Notes: generated from the letters alone by a model not told the origin. DNA of 64,000 nt from JAAUTT01 sp038213375 (GCA_038213375.1 JBBQTB010000009.1:81607-145606); one strand, 5' to 3'; shown: positions 19,049 through 28,217, counted from the first letter of the stretch. Translations and numbers: made by a program.

Positions 19049-19269
19049 TTTTGCTACAGTAAAAAATTTGGTGTTCTAATGAATACTAGCTAATAAAGTT
19101 CTAATAATTTGTTGATAATGTAAGTACTTATTTATCAATAAATAATATAGGTGCTTTGCTTTATGGTTAGCATCTTTATTTGAGCTACTAATTCTACTTT
19201 ACGAAGTTGTTTATAATTGATTTTCAAATTTTAAGCCTGTAAGGGTAAAATAACCGATAATAAATTTAG

Positions 19270-19373
19270 GACTGAAAGGTCGAAATATTACGCACTTTCA
19301 GTGCTTGATTCAGGATTTGTTTGTTAACCCGGCGCTTCGCACCGGGCTGGTATATATCGCACTTTCAGTGCTT
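19270..19373. repeat. Palindromic intergenic element with repeated CGCACTTTCAGTGCTT
   Basis: The 16-mer CGCACTTTCAGTGCTT occurs at 19291-19306 and again at 19358-19373. Between them is a G+C-rich stem, CCCGG (19328-19332) with CCGGG (19342-19346). The left edge, ACTGAAAG (19271-19278) plus an AT-rich tail, is an inverted copy of the right edge CTTTCAGT (19362-19369). The layout resembles dispersed intergenic repeats known from Bacteroidota genomes. Copy number cannot be seen from one window. Confidence 0.65.
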
Positions 19374-19379
19374 TTATAA

Positions 19380-19534
19380 GTTTGTAAAGCAATGTCGTTG
19401 ACTTAAGGTTTTATTCGTTGCTCAACCCCTCCCGAAATCCCTTACCAAACGGGGAGGGACTTTAGTCCTTCCCCGTTTGGGGGAGGGGTTGGGAGGGGTT
19501 AGTTTTATTAAGTCAACGACATTGGTTTGTAAAG
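19380..19534. repeat. MITE-like nested palindrome with flanking direct repeats
   Basis: Terminal inverted repeats AATGTCGTTGACTTAA (19391-19406) and its exact complement (19508-19523) enclose an inner palindrome, CCAAACGGGGAGGGACT pairing with AGTCCTTCCCCGTTTGG, and C-rich/G-rich shoulders. The direct repeat GTTTGTAAAG flanks it at 19380-19389 and 19525-19534, as a target-site duplication would. It has no coding capacity, so it fits a non-autonomous mobile element. Confidence 0.7.
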
Positions 19535-19585
19535 TAGAATTTATAAATGAAAAATTAAATGTTTAATAAACCTTTCAAAAAATAT

Positions 19586-19593
19586 TACTTTTG
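19586..19593 (+). promoter_or_regulatory. Candidate -7 box for the sigma factor gene
   Basis: TACTTTTG matches TAnnTTTG. A weak -33-like TTTA lies 20 nt upstream (19562-19565). The start codon of the sigma gene is 26 nt downstream. Confidence 0.4.
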
Positions 19594-19619
19594 GCACTGA
19601 TTTTAACAGTTAGCTTCTT

Positions 19620-20225
19620 ATGACATTCAATTCTCCTGAGGATAAATTAATTATCAGTCGGTTGCGACAAGGAGATGTTATTGTATTTGAAAAGCTGTTC
19701 AAGTCGAACTATCGTAATCTTTGTATTTATGCCGAAGAAATGGTTAGGGAAAAAGCGGCCGCCGAGGAAATTGTAGGTGATTTTTTTCTGAAATTCTGGG
19801 AAAATCGCGAAGCCATCACAATTCAAATTTCACTTAAATCTTATTTATATACAAGTATTTACAATAATTCCCTGAAATACCTGGAACATTTAAAGGTGCT
19901 TCAGAAATATCGGGACTATGCCTCTTATATGCTCGATAATAAGGATCTTTGGCAACCTGTATCTGCCAATTACCCCTTAGCAAACCTTATTTCGCAGGAA
20001 ATTGTTGGAGAAATTGAAAAGGCGATTGAGGGCTTACCCGATCAGTGCCGTGAAGTTTTCAGCTTAAGTCGTTTCGAAGAGCTATCGTACGATGAGATAG
20101 CCAGGCAATTGGGAATATCAATCAACACCGTTCGCACCCAAATGAGTCGCGCATTGCAAAAGTTACGCATCAGCCTCAAAGAATATCTTCCGTTAATTAT
20201 CTGGTTAATTTTAATGAATCTATAA
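19620..20225 (+). CDS. ECF-type RNA polymerase sigma factor
   Basis: 201 residues. Region 2 spans about 10-85 (DVIVFEKLFKSNYRNL, EIVGDFFLKFWEN) and region 4 about 130-190, with helix-turn-helix residues YDEIARQLGISINTVRTQMSRAL. The hydrophobic C-terminal tail (LPLIIWLILM) is usual in Bacteroidota ECF factors paired with FecR. It directs transcription of the downstream SusC/SusD genes when its anti-sigma factor releases it. The FecR gene starts at the base after its stop codon, so translation is coupled. Confidence 0.93.
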   Translation: MTFNSPEDKLIISRLRQGDVIVFEKLFKSNYRNLCIYAEEMVREKAAAEEIVGDFFLKFWENREAITIQISLKSYLYTSIYNNSLKYLEHLKVLQKYRDYASYMLDNKDLWQPVSANYPLANLISQEIVGEIEKAIEGLPDQCREVFSLSRFEELSYDEIARQLGISINTVRTQMSRALQKLRISLKEYLPLIIWLILMNL

Positions 20226-21359
20226 ATGCAAAGTGATGCTTTACATGGGTATGATCTTCCTGAGTTTGCAATCAGGTTCTTCCAGAAATCGGCTAATGCC
20301 GACGATTTGAAGGAGCTACATCAATGGTTGCAGGATGATATCAAGCATCAACGTTTATTTGATGAAAACCAGGATGTTTGGTTAGCTTCCGGAAAATTGA
20401 AAAGTGCAGCTGGGTATAATTCTGATCAGGCATGGAAAAAGCTTTTTCCCGAAATAAAAAGTAGAAAAGTAGAAAATTCCATTTTACCTCAAAAATTATT
20501 TAACTGGAAAAAGCTAGTTCAGGTGGCTGCTATCGTGCTGATTGCTTTTGTTGCAGGGGTTTTTGCCATGCAATATTTTTCACAATCAGGAAAATCATCA
20601 GTCAAATCTGTAACCGAACACTCCGTGCCATATGGTTCCAGGTCGATGGTTATTTTGCCTGATGGAACTAGAATATGGCTCAATGCCGGAAGTAAACTTA
20701 CCTATAACCAGAACTATAATATAAATTCCAGAGAACTAACTTTGACAGGAGAGGCATACTTTGATGTAAAAGCTAACCCGAAACTACCCTTTATGGTTCA
20801 TACAGCCTTAATTATTGTTAAAGTTACAGGTACAGCATTTAATATTAAAGCATATCCTGATGAAAAAGTGATTGAGGCAACAGTGGAAAGAGGCCAGGTA
20901 AACATTGTAAGTCGGGAAAAAAATATTACGGTTAATCCGAGACAAAAAGTGATTATATTTAAAATAGCGGGTCAAACAAAACCTGAAACAATAACGGAGG
21001 ACTCTGTTTCGGGGGCTGTCCAAAATAAAATTCACAAAAGAGATACATCAGAGTCTCGCCATTTCGTGATGATGGAAAATGTTGATACAGAACTTTCAAC
21101 TTCGTGGAAAGATAAACGTTGGATAATTGAGCGCGAAGAGCTTGGAAGTCTGTCTGTTAAAATTGGACGTAGATATGATGTGGATATTACCTTTGCCAGC
21201 GAAAATCTGAAACATTTCGTTTTCAGCGGGGCTTTAGAAGACGAGAGTCTTGAACAGGTATTGAGGGTGATTCGTTTTACTTCTCCCATATCGTACATCA
21301 TCAATAAAAAAAAGGTAATGCTTCGGGAAGATTCTTATTTAAAACAACATCTGAAATAA
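20226..21359 (+). CDS. FecR-family anti-sigma factor (first of a tandem pair)
   Basis: 377 residues: a cytoplasmic sigma-binding part (1-95), one membrane helix (about 97-117), then a periplasmic FecR domain (VPYGSRSMVILPDGTRIWLNAGS) and a C-terminal DUF4974-type domain (LKHFVFSGALEDESLEQVLRVI). It transmits occupancy of the SusC transporter, sensed through the STN domain, to the sigma factor. It directly abuts the sigma gene. The next gene is a close paralogue, suggesting a tandem duplication. Confidence 0.93.
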   Translation: MQSDALHGYDLPEFAIRFFQKSANADDLKELHQWLQDDIKHQRLFDENQDVWLASGKLKSAAGYNSDQAWKKLFPEIKSRKVENSILPQKLFNWKKLVQVAAIVLIAFVAGVFAMQYFSQSGKSSVKSVTEHSVPYGSRSMVILPDGTRIWLNAGSKLTYNQNYNINSRELTLTGEAYFDVKANPKLPFMVHTALIIVKVTGTAFNIKAYPDEKVIEATVERGQVNIVSREKNITVNPRQKVIIFKIAGQTKPETITEDSVSGAVQNKIHKRDTSESRHFVMMENVDTELSTSWKDKRWIIEREELGSLSVKIGRRYDVDITFASENLKHFVFSGALEDESLEQVLRVIRFTSPISYIINKKKVMLREDSYLKQHLK

Positions 21360-21424
21360 TCCAATAAATTTTTTGAGAATCCTAAGAGGTATGAAAATAT
21401 TTTTTCAAAAAAATAACTCATCCC

Positions 21425-21456
21425 TGTCACATTTTTTTACTTCGTTCCGGTCTTAT
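21425..21456 (+). promoter_or_regulatory. Bipartite motif upstream of FecR, candidate ECF promoter
   Basis: TGTCAC (21425-21430), 18 nt, then GGTCTTAT (21449-21456), ending 24 nt before the GTG start. The same pair with the same 18-nt spacing precedes the FecR gene at 32554. It may be a sigma-dependent promoter allowing separate expression of the anti-sigma factor. Confidence 0.45.
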
Positions 21457-21480
21457 ATATATTACGGATAAGAAAAGAAG

Positions 21481-22623
21481 GTGAGCGAATTTAATCTACA
21501 TAATATTCAGTCGGACGATTTGATCTTTAGATTTCTTAGCAAAAGAGCTTCTCAGGGAGATCTGAATAATATGCGTTTGTGGCTTTCTAAATCACTATCC
21601 AACCAGAGACATTTTGATGAAATATGCGATTTGTGGGTGGCTTCCAAACAGATTTGTCGCAAAAATGAATTCGATCCGCAAATGGCATGGCAAAAGTCGA
21701 AACCCACCAAATCTTCAAACAAACAATCCAATCCGGTTATTCAAACAAAAATCACTGGATTCTTCATCCGTTGGCAATGGGTCGCTGCTATTTTTATTGT
21801 CTTTTTTATCACCGGAACCATTGTTACCTACCTTATTGGAAAAAATATAACTCCATATAATGTTTCAGCTTATACCGAACATTATGTTCCTTATGGGAGT
21901 AAATCGGTAGTTACTCTTCCCGATGGAACCAGAGTATGGATAAATTCGGGTAGTCGTTTACGATATTCTCAAAATTTCAATGCCTTGGACAGGCAGGTAA
22001 CATTGGAGGGCGAAGCCTATTTTGATGTTTATAAAAATGCGCAAAAGCCTTTTTTTGTAAAAACATCAGGCATTACCGTAAAAGTAATAGGAACAGCATT
22101 TAATGTGAAAGCTTATCCTGACGAAAAAACAATTGAGACAACTGTTGAGCGTGGTATGGTGCAAGTATTCAACAATGTATCAATAGAAAAAACTAATGAA
22201 AGAGTGTTTTTGCATCCCAAACAGAAAGCTACTTATATTAAAGTAAGAATAGCTTTAAATGAGGTAAAAAACACAAATACTTCTGTTTCTGGAATTGCAA
22301 AACAAAAAAGAGAGGTGGTTAAAGCGAATTCTTTAGTCATCAACAATGATGTGGTAACCAAATATGTGACTTCATGGAAGGATACCAGATGGATTATTGA
22401 AAGTGAGCAATTAATAGATTTAGCCGTAAAAATTGAGCGGCGATACAATGTAAAAATTGATTTTTACGATTCAAAGGTAAGAAATTATGTATTCAGCGGT
22501 ATACTTGAGGATGAATCTCTGGAACAAGTACTTGAGGTGATCAAAATGAGCGCTCCAATACAATACTCATTGAAACAGAAAAAAATTACTTTTTATGAGA
22601 ACAAAGAATTTATAATCAAGTGA
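21481..22623 (+). CDS. FecR-family anti-sigma factor (second, without its own sigma gene)
   Basis: 380 residues beginning at GTG. Layout as in its neighbour: cytoplasmic part 1-97, membrane helix about 99-119, FecR domain with VPYGSKSVVTLPDGTRVWINSGS, and a C-terminal domain with RNYVFSGILEDESLEQVLEVI. It is closely similar to the preceding FecR along its whole length (shared EGEAYFDV-type, GTAFN-KAYPDEK and ETTVERG blocks), so it is a tandem duplicate. No sigma gene lies in the 121-nt gap. It may compete for the same sigma factor or respond to the SusC just downstream. A candidate promoter lies in the gap. Confidence 0.92.
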   Translation: MSEFNLHNIQSDDLIFRFLSKRASQGDLNNMRLWLSKSLSNQRHFDEICDLWVASKQICRKNEFDPQMAWQKSKPTKSSNKQSNPVIQTKITGFFIRWQWVAAIFIVFFITGTIVTYLIGKNITPYNVSAYTEHYVPYGSKSVVTLPDGTRVWINSGSRLRYSQNFNALDRQVTLEGEAYFDVYKNAQKPFFVKTSGITVKVIGTAFNVKAYPDEKTIETTVERGMVQVFNNVSIEKTNERVFLHPKQKATYIKVRIALNEVKNTNTSVSGIAKQKREVVKANSLVINNDVVTKYVTSWKDTRWIIESEQLIDLAVKIERRYNVKIDFYDSKVRNYVFSGILEDESLEQVLEVIKMSAPIQYSLKQKKITFYENKEFIIK

Positions 22624-22656
22624 TAATGTGCTAATAATAAATAATATCTAACTTAC

Positions 22657-22664
22657 AGCCTATG
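22657..22664 (+). promoter_or_regulatory. Octamer shared by both susC upstream regions
   Basis: AGCCTATG occurs here, 148 nt before the SusC start, and at 33745-33752, 141 nt before the second SusC start. It precedes the leader hairpin in both and may be part of the promoter. A chance match cannot be excluded. Confidence 0.3.
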
Positions 22665-22695
22665 GAATAAACTAAAAGAAGAGTAAAAACCAAAA

Positions 22696-22724
22696 ACTGC
22701 AGAATGCCGGAAGCATTCCACAGT
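22696..22724 (+). promoter_or_regulatory. Leader hairpin of first susC-type gene
   Basis: ACTG (22696-22699) pairs with CAGT (22721-22724), and GAATGC (22702-22707) with GCATTC (22713-22718). It is preceded by A-rich AAAAACCAAAA. It starts 109 nt before the ATG; the second susC leader has a comparable hairpin 110 nt before its ATG. No T-run follows, so it is more likely a leader RNA structure than a terminator. Confidence 0.5.
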
Positions 22725-22804
22725 CTAATGATCAATTAATTTAATGAGCCTTGAATATCTCAATTTTCCGGCTCAAATGTTTAATTTAAAAATCATACAA
22801 ATTT

Positions 22805-25800
22805 ATGAAAAAAAAGCTATTACAATACCTCTGCCCTAAGAAAAGAGGTTTAACTAAACTTTTACAAATCATGAAACTTACGATTTTCTTCATCTTAATG
22901 GGTATTTTTCAGGTAACAGCCTCGGTATATTCACAAAATGAGGTTCTTACATTCGAAAATAAGGTACTTACAATGCGCGAGGTTTTCAAAGAAGTTGAAA
23001 GGCAAAGTCAATTTCGCTTCTTTTATAACGATATCCTTACTAATATTGACAAGCAGGTAGCGCTTGGTTCGGATAAAATGAAAATAGATCAGGTTCTTAA
23101 TACACTTTTATCAGGAACCAATCTGTCGTTTAAGATACTGGAGAACAATTTAATTATTATTTCACCTACGGCATTGCTGCAACAGCAAAAAGTAATGGGG
23201 GTCATTACTGACGCAGTATCTGGAGAAAAACTGGTGGGCGTAAATATTGTTATCGAAGGTACCACCACCGGAACTATTTCCAATAAAGATGGTGCCTTTT
23301 CCATCGATGCTCCGAGCAATAATATTGTACTGATGTTTTCATTTATTGGTTACAATACCGAACGGGTGACCTATTCGGGCCAGACAAGCATGGACATAAA
23401 ACTTGTTCCTGATATCACAGCTCTGGGAGAAGTGGTAGTAATAGGATATGGCACACGCAAAAAGGAAACGCTTACTGGAGCCATCTCCAAAATTGATGGA
23501 AAAGATATGAAACTTAATCCGTCACCGAACCTAACCAGCTCACTGGGTGGAAAAATTCCGGGAATAGTATCGGTAAACTATTCGGGCCAACCTGGAGAAG
23601 ATGGTAACAAAATTCTGATTCGTGGCTTAGGTACGCTTGGAAATAATAACCCATTGATTATCGTGGATGGCATTGATGTTGGAAGTATTGACCGTATCGA
23701 CCCAAATGATATTGAAAGTCTTTCCGTTTTAAAAGATGCTTCGGCAGCTATATATGGATCCAAGGCAGCCAACGGTGTAATTATTGTTACTACAAAACGA
23801 GGTGCGAAAGGTAAGCCTAAAATAGAATACGGTTTTAACTATGGTCTGGGGCAACCCACCGTTAAACCCAAAATAGCCAACGCTTACGAATACAACAAGT
23901 ATGTTAATGCCTACTATGTTGCGAACAGCGAAGCAGATAAACAAATGTCGGATGCCGACCTTGAAAAACTGAGAACAGGTAGCGATCCCGACAATTATTT
24001 TGCAAACACCGATTGGTGGAACACTGTGGTGCGAAAATACGCCCCCATCCAGAGACACACTGCTTCCATAAGGGGAGGAACGGACGAATTAAAATATTTT
24101 GCATCCGTGGGCTACCTTGACCAAAAAAGTGTGTTCAAAAATGGAGTCGATCGGTTTTCTCAGAATAATTACCGGGCTAATTTTGACTGGCAGATCAATA
24201 AATCGATCAAACTTGGTGTGAATTTGAGCGGGACTTTCGAAGAGAAAACAAAACCGAATACCGACATGCGCGATATATGGTGGATGACCCAAGCGATCAA
24301 TCCGCGATTTCCCGCGTATTTTTCAAATGGATTGCCATGGGAAGGCAAAGAGGACGGATGGAACCCGGTGATGATGGTTACTGATGCCGGCGGCACAAAT
24401 GTTAATAAAAACAATTCGTACCGGAATATGATTACGTATGAAATTAAAATTCCCTGGATAAAGGGGCTTTCGGTTGACGGATGGTATTCGTTGGATAAAG
24501 GGCAAACCAATAACCGGCAGCAGCAATATCCATGGACTGTGTATGGAAGAAAAAATGCTGATGGTATTTATCCACCCGCCATTGCTAAACGATTGGCTCA
24601 GATTAATTTGACTCAAAAGGCAGATTGGTATAGCTCTGCTACATTCAATTCCAAACTTAATTACGCACGAAAATTTGGAAAGCATGAAGTCAATGCTTTT
24701 ATTGCCTATGAACAAAATAAATACGACTCAAATTGGGTGTCTGCTTTTCGAACCGATTTAATTAGCACAAATAAAGATGCTCAATTATTTATGGGCTCGC
24801 AGGTTGGTCAAAATGCTGATGGGTCAGCATCCATAATAAACCGTCAAAATTACTTCTCTCGGGTAAGTTACAATTATTCGGGGAAATACTTTTTAGATGC
24901 AACCATACGACGCGATGGTTCTCCAATCTTTCCCGAGGGAAAACGTTTTGGGAACTTTCCAGGAGTATCTGCTTCATGGAGAATCTCCGAAGAAAGTTTT
25001 ATGAAAAACAATGTTAAATCAGTGAATAACCTGAAACTTCGTGCTTCGTGGGGACAGTTAGGAAACGACAGAGTTGACGAATATCAGTATCTGACTGCAT
25101 ACAATTATTTAGATGCACAGGTTATCATGGGAGGAGCAAACACAGTGATGCCTGCTTTTTATCCGGGAGTAAATGCCAACCCAAATATTACATGGGAAGT
25201 TGCAGAAAACATGAATGTTGGTATTGATGCCGGATTCTTCGATCACCTGATCGAGGTTGAATTTGATGTATACCGCAATAGTCGTAAGAATATTCTTATT
25301 CCACGAAATGCATCAATTCCAGATTATGTAGGATTAAATCTACCCAATGAAAATCTCGGTAAGATGAGAAATCAGGGGTTCGAAATTCTTCTTACGCATA
25401 ATAAAAAGATAGGGGATTTTAATTATAGTATTTCAGGAAACTATTCATACAACAACAATAAGGTGGTTGATATCGATGAAACGCCTAATGTACTGGATTG
25501 GCAAAAAAAAACCGGGAAACCTTTTGGAGCCGAGTTATATTATCAAACCGACGGTTTGTATTCTCAAGCTGATATTGACAATACCAACCTTCCTAAATAC
25601 GGTGGAGCCAAAGCAGGCGACATTAAAGTAGTTGACTATAGCGTAGATGGAAAAATTGATGGCGACGACCGTGTGAGAATGGACAAAAGTCTTGACGTTC
25701 CGCGTGTCATGTATGGATTTAGTATCAAAGGAGGTTACAAGGGTTTTGATTTGAATATGGCATTTCAAGGAGCTGAAAAGGTCTATCGTTACCTATATAC

Positions 25801-26176
25801 AGCCGATATTGGTATACGTGGCAACTTCCTGCAGGATTACTACACAAATTACTGGACGGAATCCAACCAGGGTGCACGTTGGCCAAAAGCCAACCCGAAC
25901 ACTTTTGGAAGCACTAACAGTAGCGACTTTTTTGTATTACCTGCTGGTTACCTTAGGTTAAGTTCGATGGAACTTGGGTTTACTGTACCAAAGGTTGTTA
26001 CCAACAAAGTATCTCTCGAGAGCCTGAGATTTTATTTTAGTGGATCAAACCTGTTTATGATTTACAATAAGTTGAAATATTTCGATCCTGAAGCTGCATC
26101 GGATGGCAAAGGTATAAGAGGATACTCTTATCCCCGGCAACGCATCTTCAATTTTGGAGTGAATGTTACCTTTTAA
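22805..26176 (+). CDS. SusC/RagA-type TonB-dependent transporter with STN domain
   Basis: 1123 residues. An extended N-terminus ends in a signal peptide (MKLTIFFILMGIFQ... ASVYSQ, about 23-44). Then come an STN domain (about 48-120), a carboxypeptidase-regulatory-like domain (130-212), the SusC signature EVVVIGYGTRKKETLTGAI and plug (about 215-335), and a long beta-barrel ending in an aromatic residue (FGVNVTF). It imports oligosaccharides across the outer membrane with TonB energy. The STN domain is the part expected to contact FecR. The SusD gene follows after 26 nt. Substrate is inferred to be a galactose-containing glycan from neighbouring hydrolases only. Confidence 0.95.
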   Translation: MKKKLLQYLCPKKRGLTKLLQIMKLTIFFILMGIFQVTASVYSQNEVLTFENKVLTMREVFKEVERQSQFRFFYNDILTNIDKQVALGSDKMKIDQVLNTLLSGTNLSFKILENNLIIISPTALLQQQKVMGVITDAVSGEKLVGVNIVIEGTTTGTISNKDGAFSIDAPSNNIVLMFSFIGYNTERVTYSGQTSMDIKLVPDITALGEVVVIGYGTRKKETLTGAISKIDGKDMKLNPSPNLTSSLGGKIPGIVSVNYSGQPGEDGNKILIRGLGTLGNNNPLIIVDGIDVGSIDRIDPNDIESLSVLKDASAAIYGSKAANGVIIVTTKRGAKGKPKIEYGFNYGLGQPTVKPKIANAYEYNKYVNAYYVANSEADKQMSDADLEKLRTGSDPDNYFANTDWWNTVVRKYAPIQRHTASIRGGTDELKYFASVGYLDQKSVFKNGVDRFSQNNYRANFDWQINKSIKLGVNLSGTFEEKTKPNTDMRDIWWMTQAINPRFPAYFSNGLPWEGKEDGWNPVMMVTDAGGTNVNKNNSYRNMITYEIKIPWIKGLSVDGWYSLDKGQTNNRQQQYPWTVYGRKNADGIYPPAIAKRLAQINLTQKADWYSSATFNSKLNYARKFGKHEVNAFIAYEQNKYDSNWVSAFRTDLISTNKDAQLFMGSQVGQNADGSASIINRQNYFSRVSYNYSGKYFLDATIRRDGSPIFPEGKRFGNFPGVSASWRISEESFMKNNVKSVNNLKLRASWGQLGNDRVDEYQYLTAYNYLDAQVIMGGANTVMPAFYPGVNANPNITWEVAENMNVGIDAGFFDHLIEVEFDVYRNSRKNILIPRNASIPDYVGLNLPNENLGKMRNQGFEILLTHNKKIGDFNYSISGNYSYNNNKVVDIDETPNVLDWQKKTGKPFGAELYYQTDGLYSQADIDNTNLPKYGGAKAGDIKVVDYSVDGKIDGDDRVRMDKSLDVPRVMYGFSIKGGYKGFDLNMAFQGAEKVYRYLYTADIGIRGNFLQDYYTNYWTESNQGARWPKANPNTFGSTNSSDFFVLPAGYLRLSSMELGFTVPKVVTNKVSLESLRFYFSGSNLFMIYNKLKYFDPEAASDGKGIRGYSYPRQRIFNFGVNVTF

Positions 26177-26202
26177 TTTTTCTAACATTAAATGACTTTA
26201 TT

Positions 26203-27888
26203 ATGAAAATAAAAAATTTAATTCCTGTTCTGCTAATTTCCTTTTTATTGGCAGTTGGATGCAACAAAGACTTGTTGGATGTAAAACCCGTCGATAAATT
26301 TACGGAAGCCAATGTGTTTACCGATGCAAAAACGCTGGAAATATATGTTAATGGTTGTTATAGAGGATTTTACACATTTGATAAAGTAGGATGGTGGTTC
26401 CCGTTACCACTTGATCATTTTACTTCTCCGTTGTCTGATGAAAATTATGCAAAATTTGATTTCTGGGGTACCTGGACAATCAATCACAATGGTGCGTTGG
26501 ATCCTTCAAACTTGGGATGCTTCCAATGGAAGTGGGCGAAACTTTATGAATCGGTAAAAAATTGCAATTTGTTTATGGATAACGTTGCGCTGGCGAAAAA
26601 TATTGATCCAGCGTTGGTTGGCCGATACACCGATGAAGTTCGATTTATAAGAGCTTATCTTTATTTTGATCTGCTGAGATATTGGGGTGGAGTGCCAATT
26701 GTAAAAACAGTGCCATCTTTGGATAAGTATGATGTGATTGCAAGAAATACTCCTGATGAAGTGGTCAAATTTATCGTGGATGAACTGGATCAAATCCTGA
26801 AGGATCCCAAGATACCCAATTCTTTGGCAAAATGTGACGAAACATATAAGGGAAGAGTTACAACTGCAGCAGTTCATGCATTAAAAGCAAGAACATTGCT
26901 TTTTTCGGCAAGTGCAATATTCAATCCGCCCAATGACCGGGCAAAATGGGATAAAGCTGCCACTGCCGGCAAGGCTGCCATTGATTATGCCGAAGCAAAC
27001 GGCCATCAGCTTGTTCCCGATTATGGAGGTATTTTTATTACTCCATTCAATATGGAAGAGATTTTTATACGATCCTATAGGAGTCCTTCTGGTGATCTCG
27101 ACATTTGGTCGGGCCTCGAAACCTTTTATAATTCTCCTTCAAATGGAGGATGGACCAGTCTTTGTCCAACTCAGGATATGGTTGAATCATACGAAACCCT
27201 GGATGGAAAAAAAATTACTGATCCTACTTCGGGTTACACTCTGGATCATTTTTGGGAAAACAGGGATCCCCGGTTGGCGCAAAGTATTTTGTTTGATGGG
27301 TCGCAATGGAAAGGTCATAAAATTGAAACCTTTGTTCCTGGTGGTGTCGATTCGAACGAAGCTCCCGTGGGCTATTGGAATTATAGTATCACTGGCTATT
27401 TTGTAAAAAAATTCCTGAAGGAAGACGTTGTGCCTGGAGATTATGATTCCAAAAGGGGAACACCTGTGCACAATGTCATTTTCCGTTTGGCTGAATTATA
27501 TCTCAACTATGCCGAAACCCAAATTGAATTAGGCAATGATGCTGAAGCACAAAAGTACATTAATTTAGTAAGGGCTCGTTCCAACATGCCAAACATTACC
27601 GATAATGGTGCAGCATTAAAAGAAAGGTATCGCAATGAACGTAAGGTTGAATTGTTTATGGAAAACCATCGTTATCATGATTTACGACGTTGGGATATTG
27701 CCACCAGTATTATGAATAATAAACCTATCCGTGGGATTGATATTAAAAAAGCGGTGGATGGCACGAAAACATATACTATAGTTGACCGGCAGGTGATTAT
27801 GTTCCCCGAAAAATACCGGTTCGTCCCAATTCCAAAGGAAGAGATTGATCGCAGCAACAAAATACTGATTCAAAACCCGGGATATTAA
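26203..27888 (+). CDS. SusD/RagB-type glycan-binding lipoprotein
   Basis: 561 residues with a lipoprotein signal (SFLLAVGCNKD; Cys at 20). The N-terminal SusD-like helices (LLDVKPVDKFTEANVFTDAKTL), the RAYLYFDLLRYWGGVPIV motif and the C-terminal block (RLAELYLNYAETQIELG, YRNERKVELFMENHRYHDLRRW, PIPKEEIDRSN) identify RagB/SusD. It caps the SusC barrel at the cell surface and captures glycan. It is transcribed with the preceding SusC gene. Confidence 0.95.
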   Translation: MKIKNLIPVLLISFLLAVGCNKDLLDVKPVDKFTEANVFTDAKTLEIYVNGCYRGFYTFDKVGWWFPLPLDHFTSPLSDENYAKFDFWGTWTINHNGALDPSNLGCFQWKWAKLYESVKNCNLFMDNVALAKNIDPALVGRYTDEVRFIRAYLYFDLLRYWGGVPIVKTVPSLDKYDVIARNTPDEVVKFIVDELDQILKDPKIPNSLAKCDETYKGRVTTAAVHALKARTLLFSASAIFNPPNDRAKWDKAATAGKAAIDYAEANGHQLVPDYGGIFITPFNMEEIFIRSYRSPSGDLDIWSGLETFYNSPSNGGWTSLCPTQDMVESYETLDGKKITDPTSGYTLDHFWENRDPRLAQSILFDGSQWKGHKIETFVPGGVDSNEAPVGYWNYSITGYFVKKFLKEDVVPGDYDSKRGTPVHNVIFRLAELYLNYAETQIELGNDAEAQKYINLVRARSNMPNITDNGAALKERYRNERKVELFMENHRYHDLRRWDIATSIMNNKPIRGIDIKKAVDGTKTYTIVDRQVIMFPEKYRFVPIPKEEIDRSNKILIQNPGY

Positions 27889-27892
27889 AATG

Positions 27893-27917
27893 TAAAGTAT
27901 TATACTTTATATTTTTT
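27893..27917 (+). terminator. Short weak hairpin after the SusD gene
   Basis: TAAAGTA (27893-27899) and TACTTTA (27903-27909) form a 7-bp AT-rich stem followed by TATTTTTT. It is weak, but sits 5 nt after the stop codon. Confidence 0.4.
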
Positions 27918-27933
27918 AAAGTAAAGAATGTAG

Positions 27934-28161
27934 GCTGGGTATTTAAATCCCGACGAGCATTTTTTACTTTTTAACGCCGCAATTGAAACTTACTCAAAAG
28001 CCGGTGTATCATATCCTGGAATTGAAGTACTTGGTGGTCCTAAATTTCCATGGCCAGTTGCAGGGAAATATCATTTTACTGTAATGTCGCACGACTCATT
28101 AAGTGTTCACGAGGTTGGAGCATTTAATATTGCGGTGTTCAAACGTAAAGGAGCTTATTAA
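27934..28161 (+). pseudogene. Decayed C-terminal fragment of a secreted protein
   Basis: The frame is open for 75 codons after a TAG at 27931 and ends at TAA 28159-28161, but has no start codon. The translation is protein-like (NAAIETYSKAGVSYPGIEVL, then AGKYHFTVMSHDSLSVHEVG and FNIAVFKRKGAY), with alternating beta-strand character. It sits where a SusE/SusF-like or other surface lipoprotein gene is often found, directly after SusD. I read it as the tail of such a gene that has lost its front. The family is not recognised. Confidence 0.5.
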
Positions 28162-28180
28162 CGTAGTAATTCATTTATAA

Positions 28181-28217
28181 AATAGCTATCACCAAACTGG
28201 TGATAGCTATTTTTTTT
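28181..28217 (+). terminator. Rho-independent terminator of the first SusC/SusD locus
   Basis: A perfect 14-bp stem AATAGCTATCACCA (28181-28194) with TGGTGATAGCTATT (28198-28211), a 3-nt loop, then eight T residues. It lies 20 nt after the fragment at 27934-28161, which suggests that fragment was once a real last gene. Confidence 0.92.

Larger units (their letters stand above)
19049..19619. other. Gene-free spacer with two repeat elements
   Basis: I see no coding region here. The right half holds two adjacent palindromic repeat elements (19270-19373 and 19380-19534), and the far right holds a candidate promoter for the sigma factor gene. The first 220 nt show only AT-rich sequence. Confidence 0.7.

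Noticed and set aside
19291..19373. Repeated CGCACTTTCAGTGCTT as a CRISPR array
   Set aside because: Only two copies, with a palindromic spacer and inverted edges and no cas genes; it fits a dispersed repeat.
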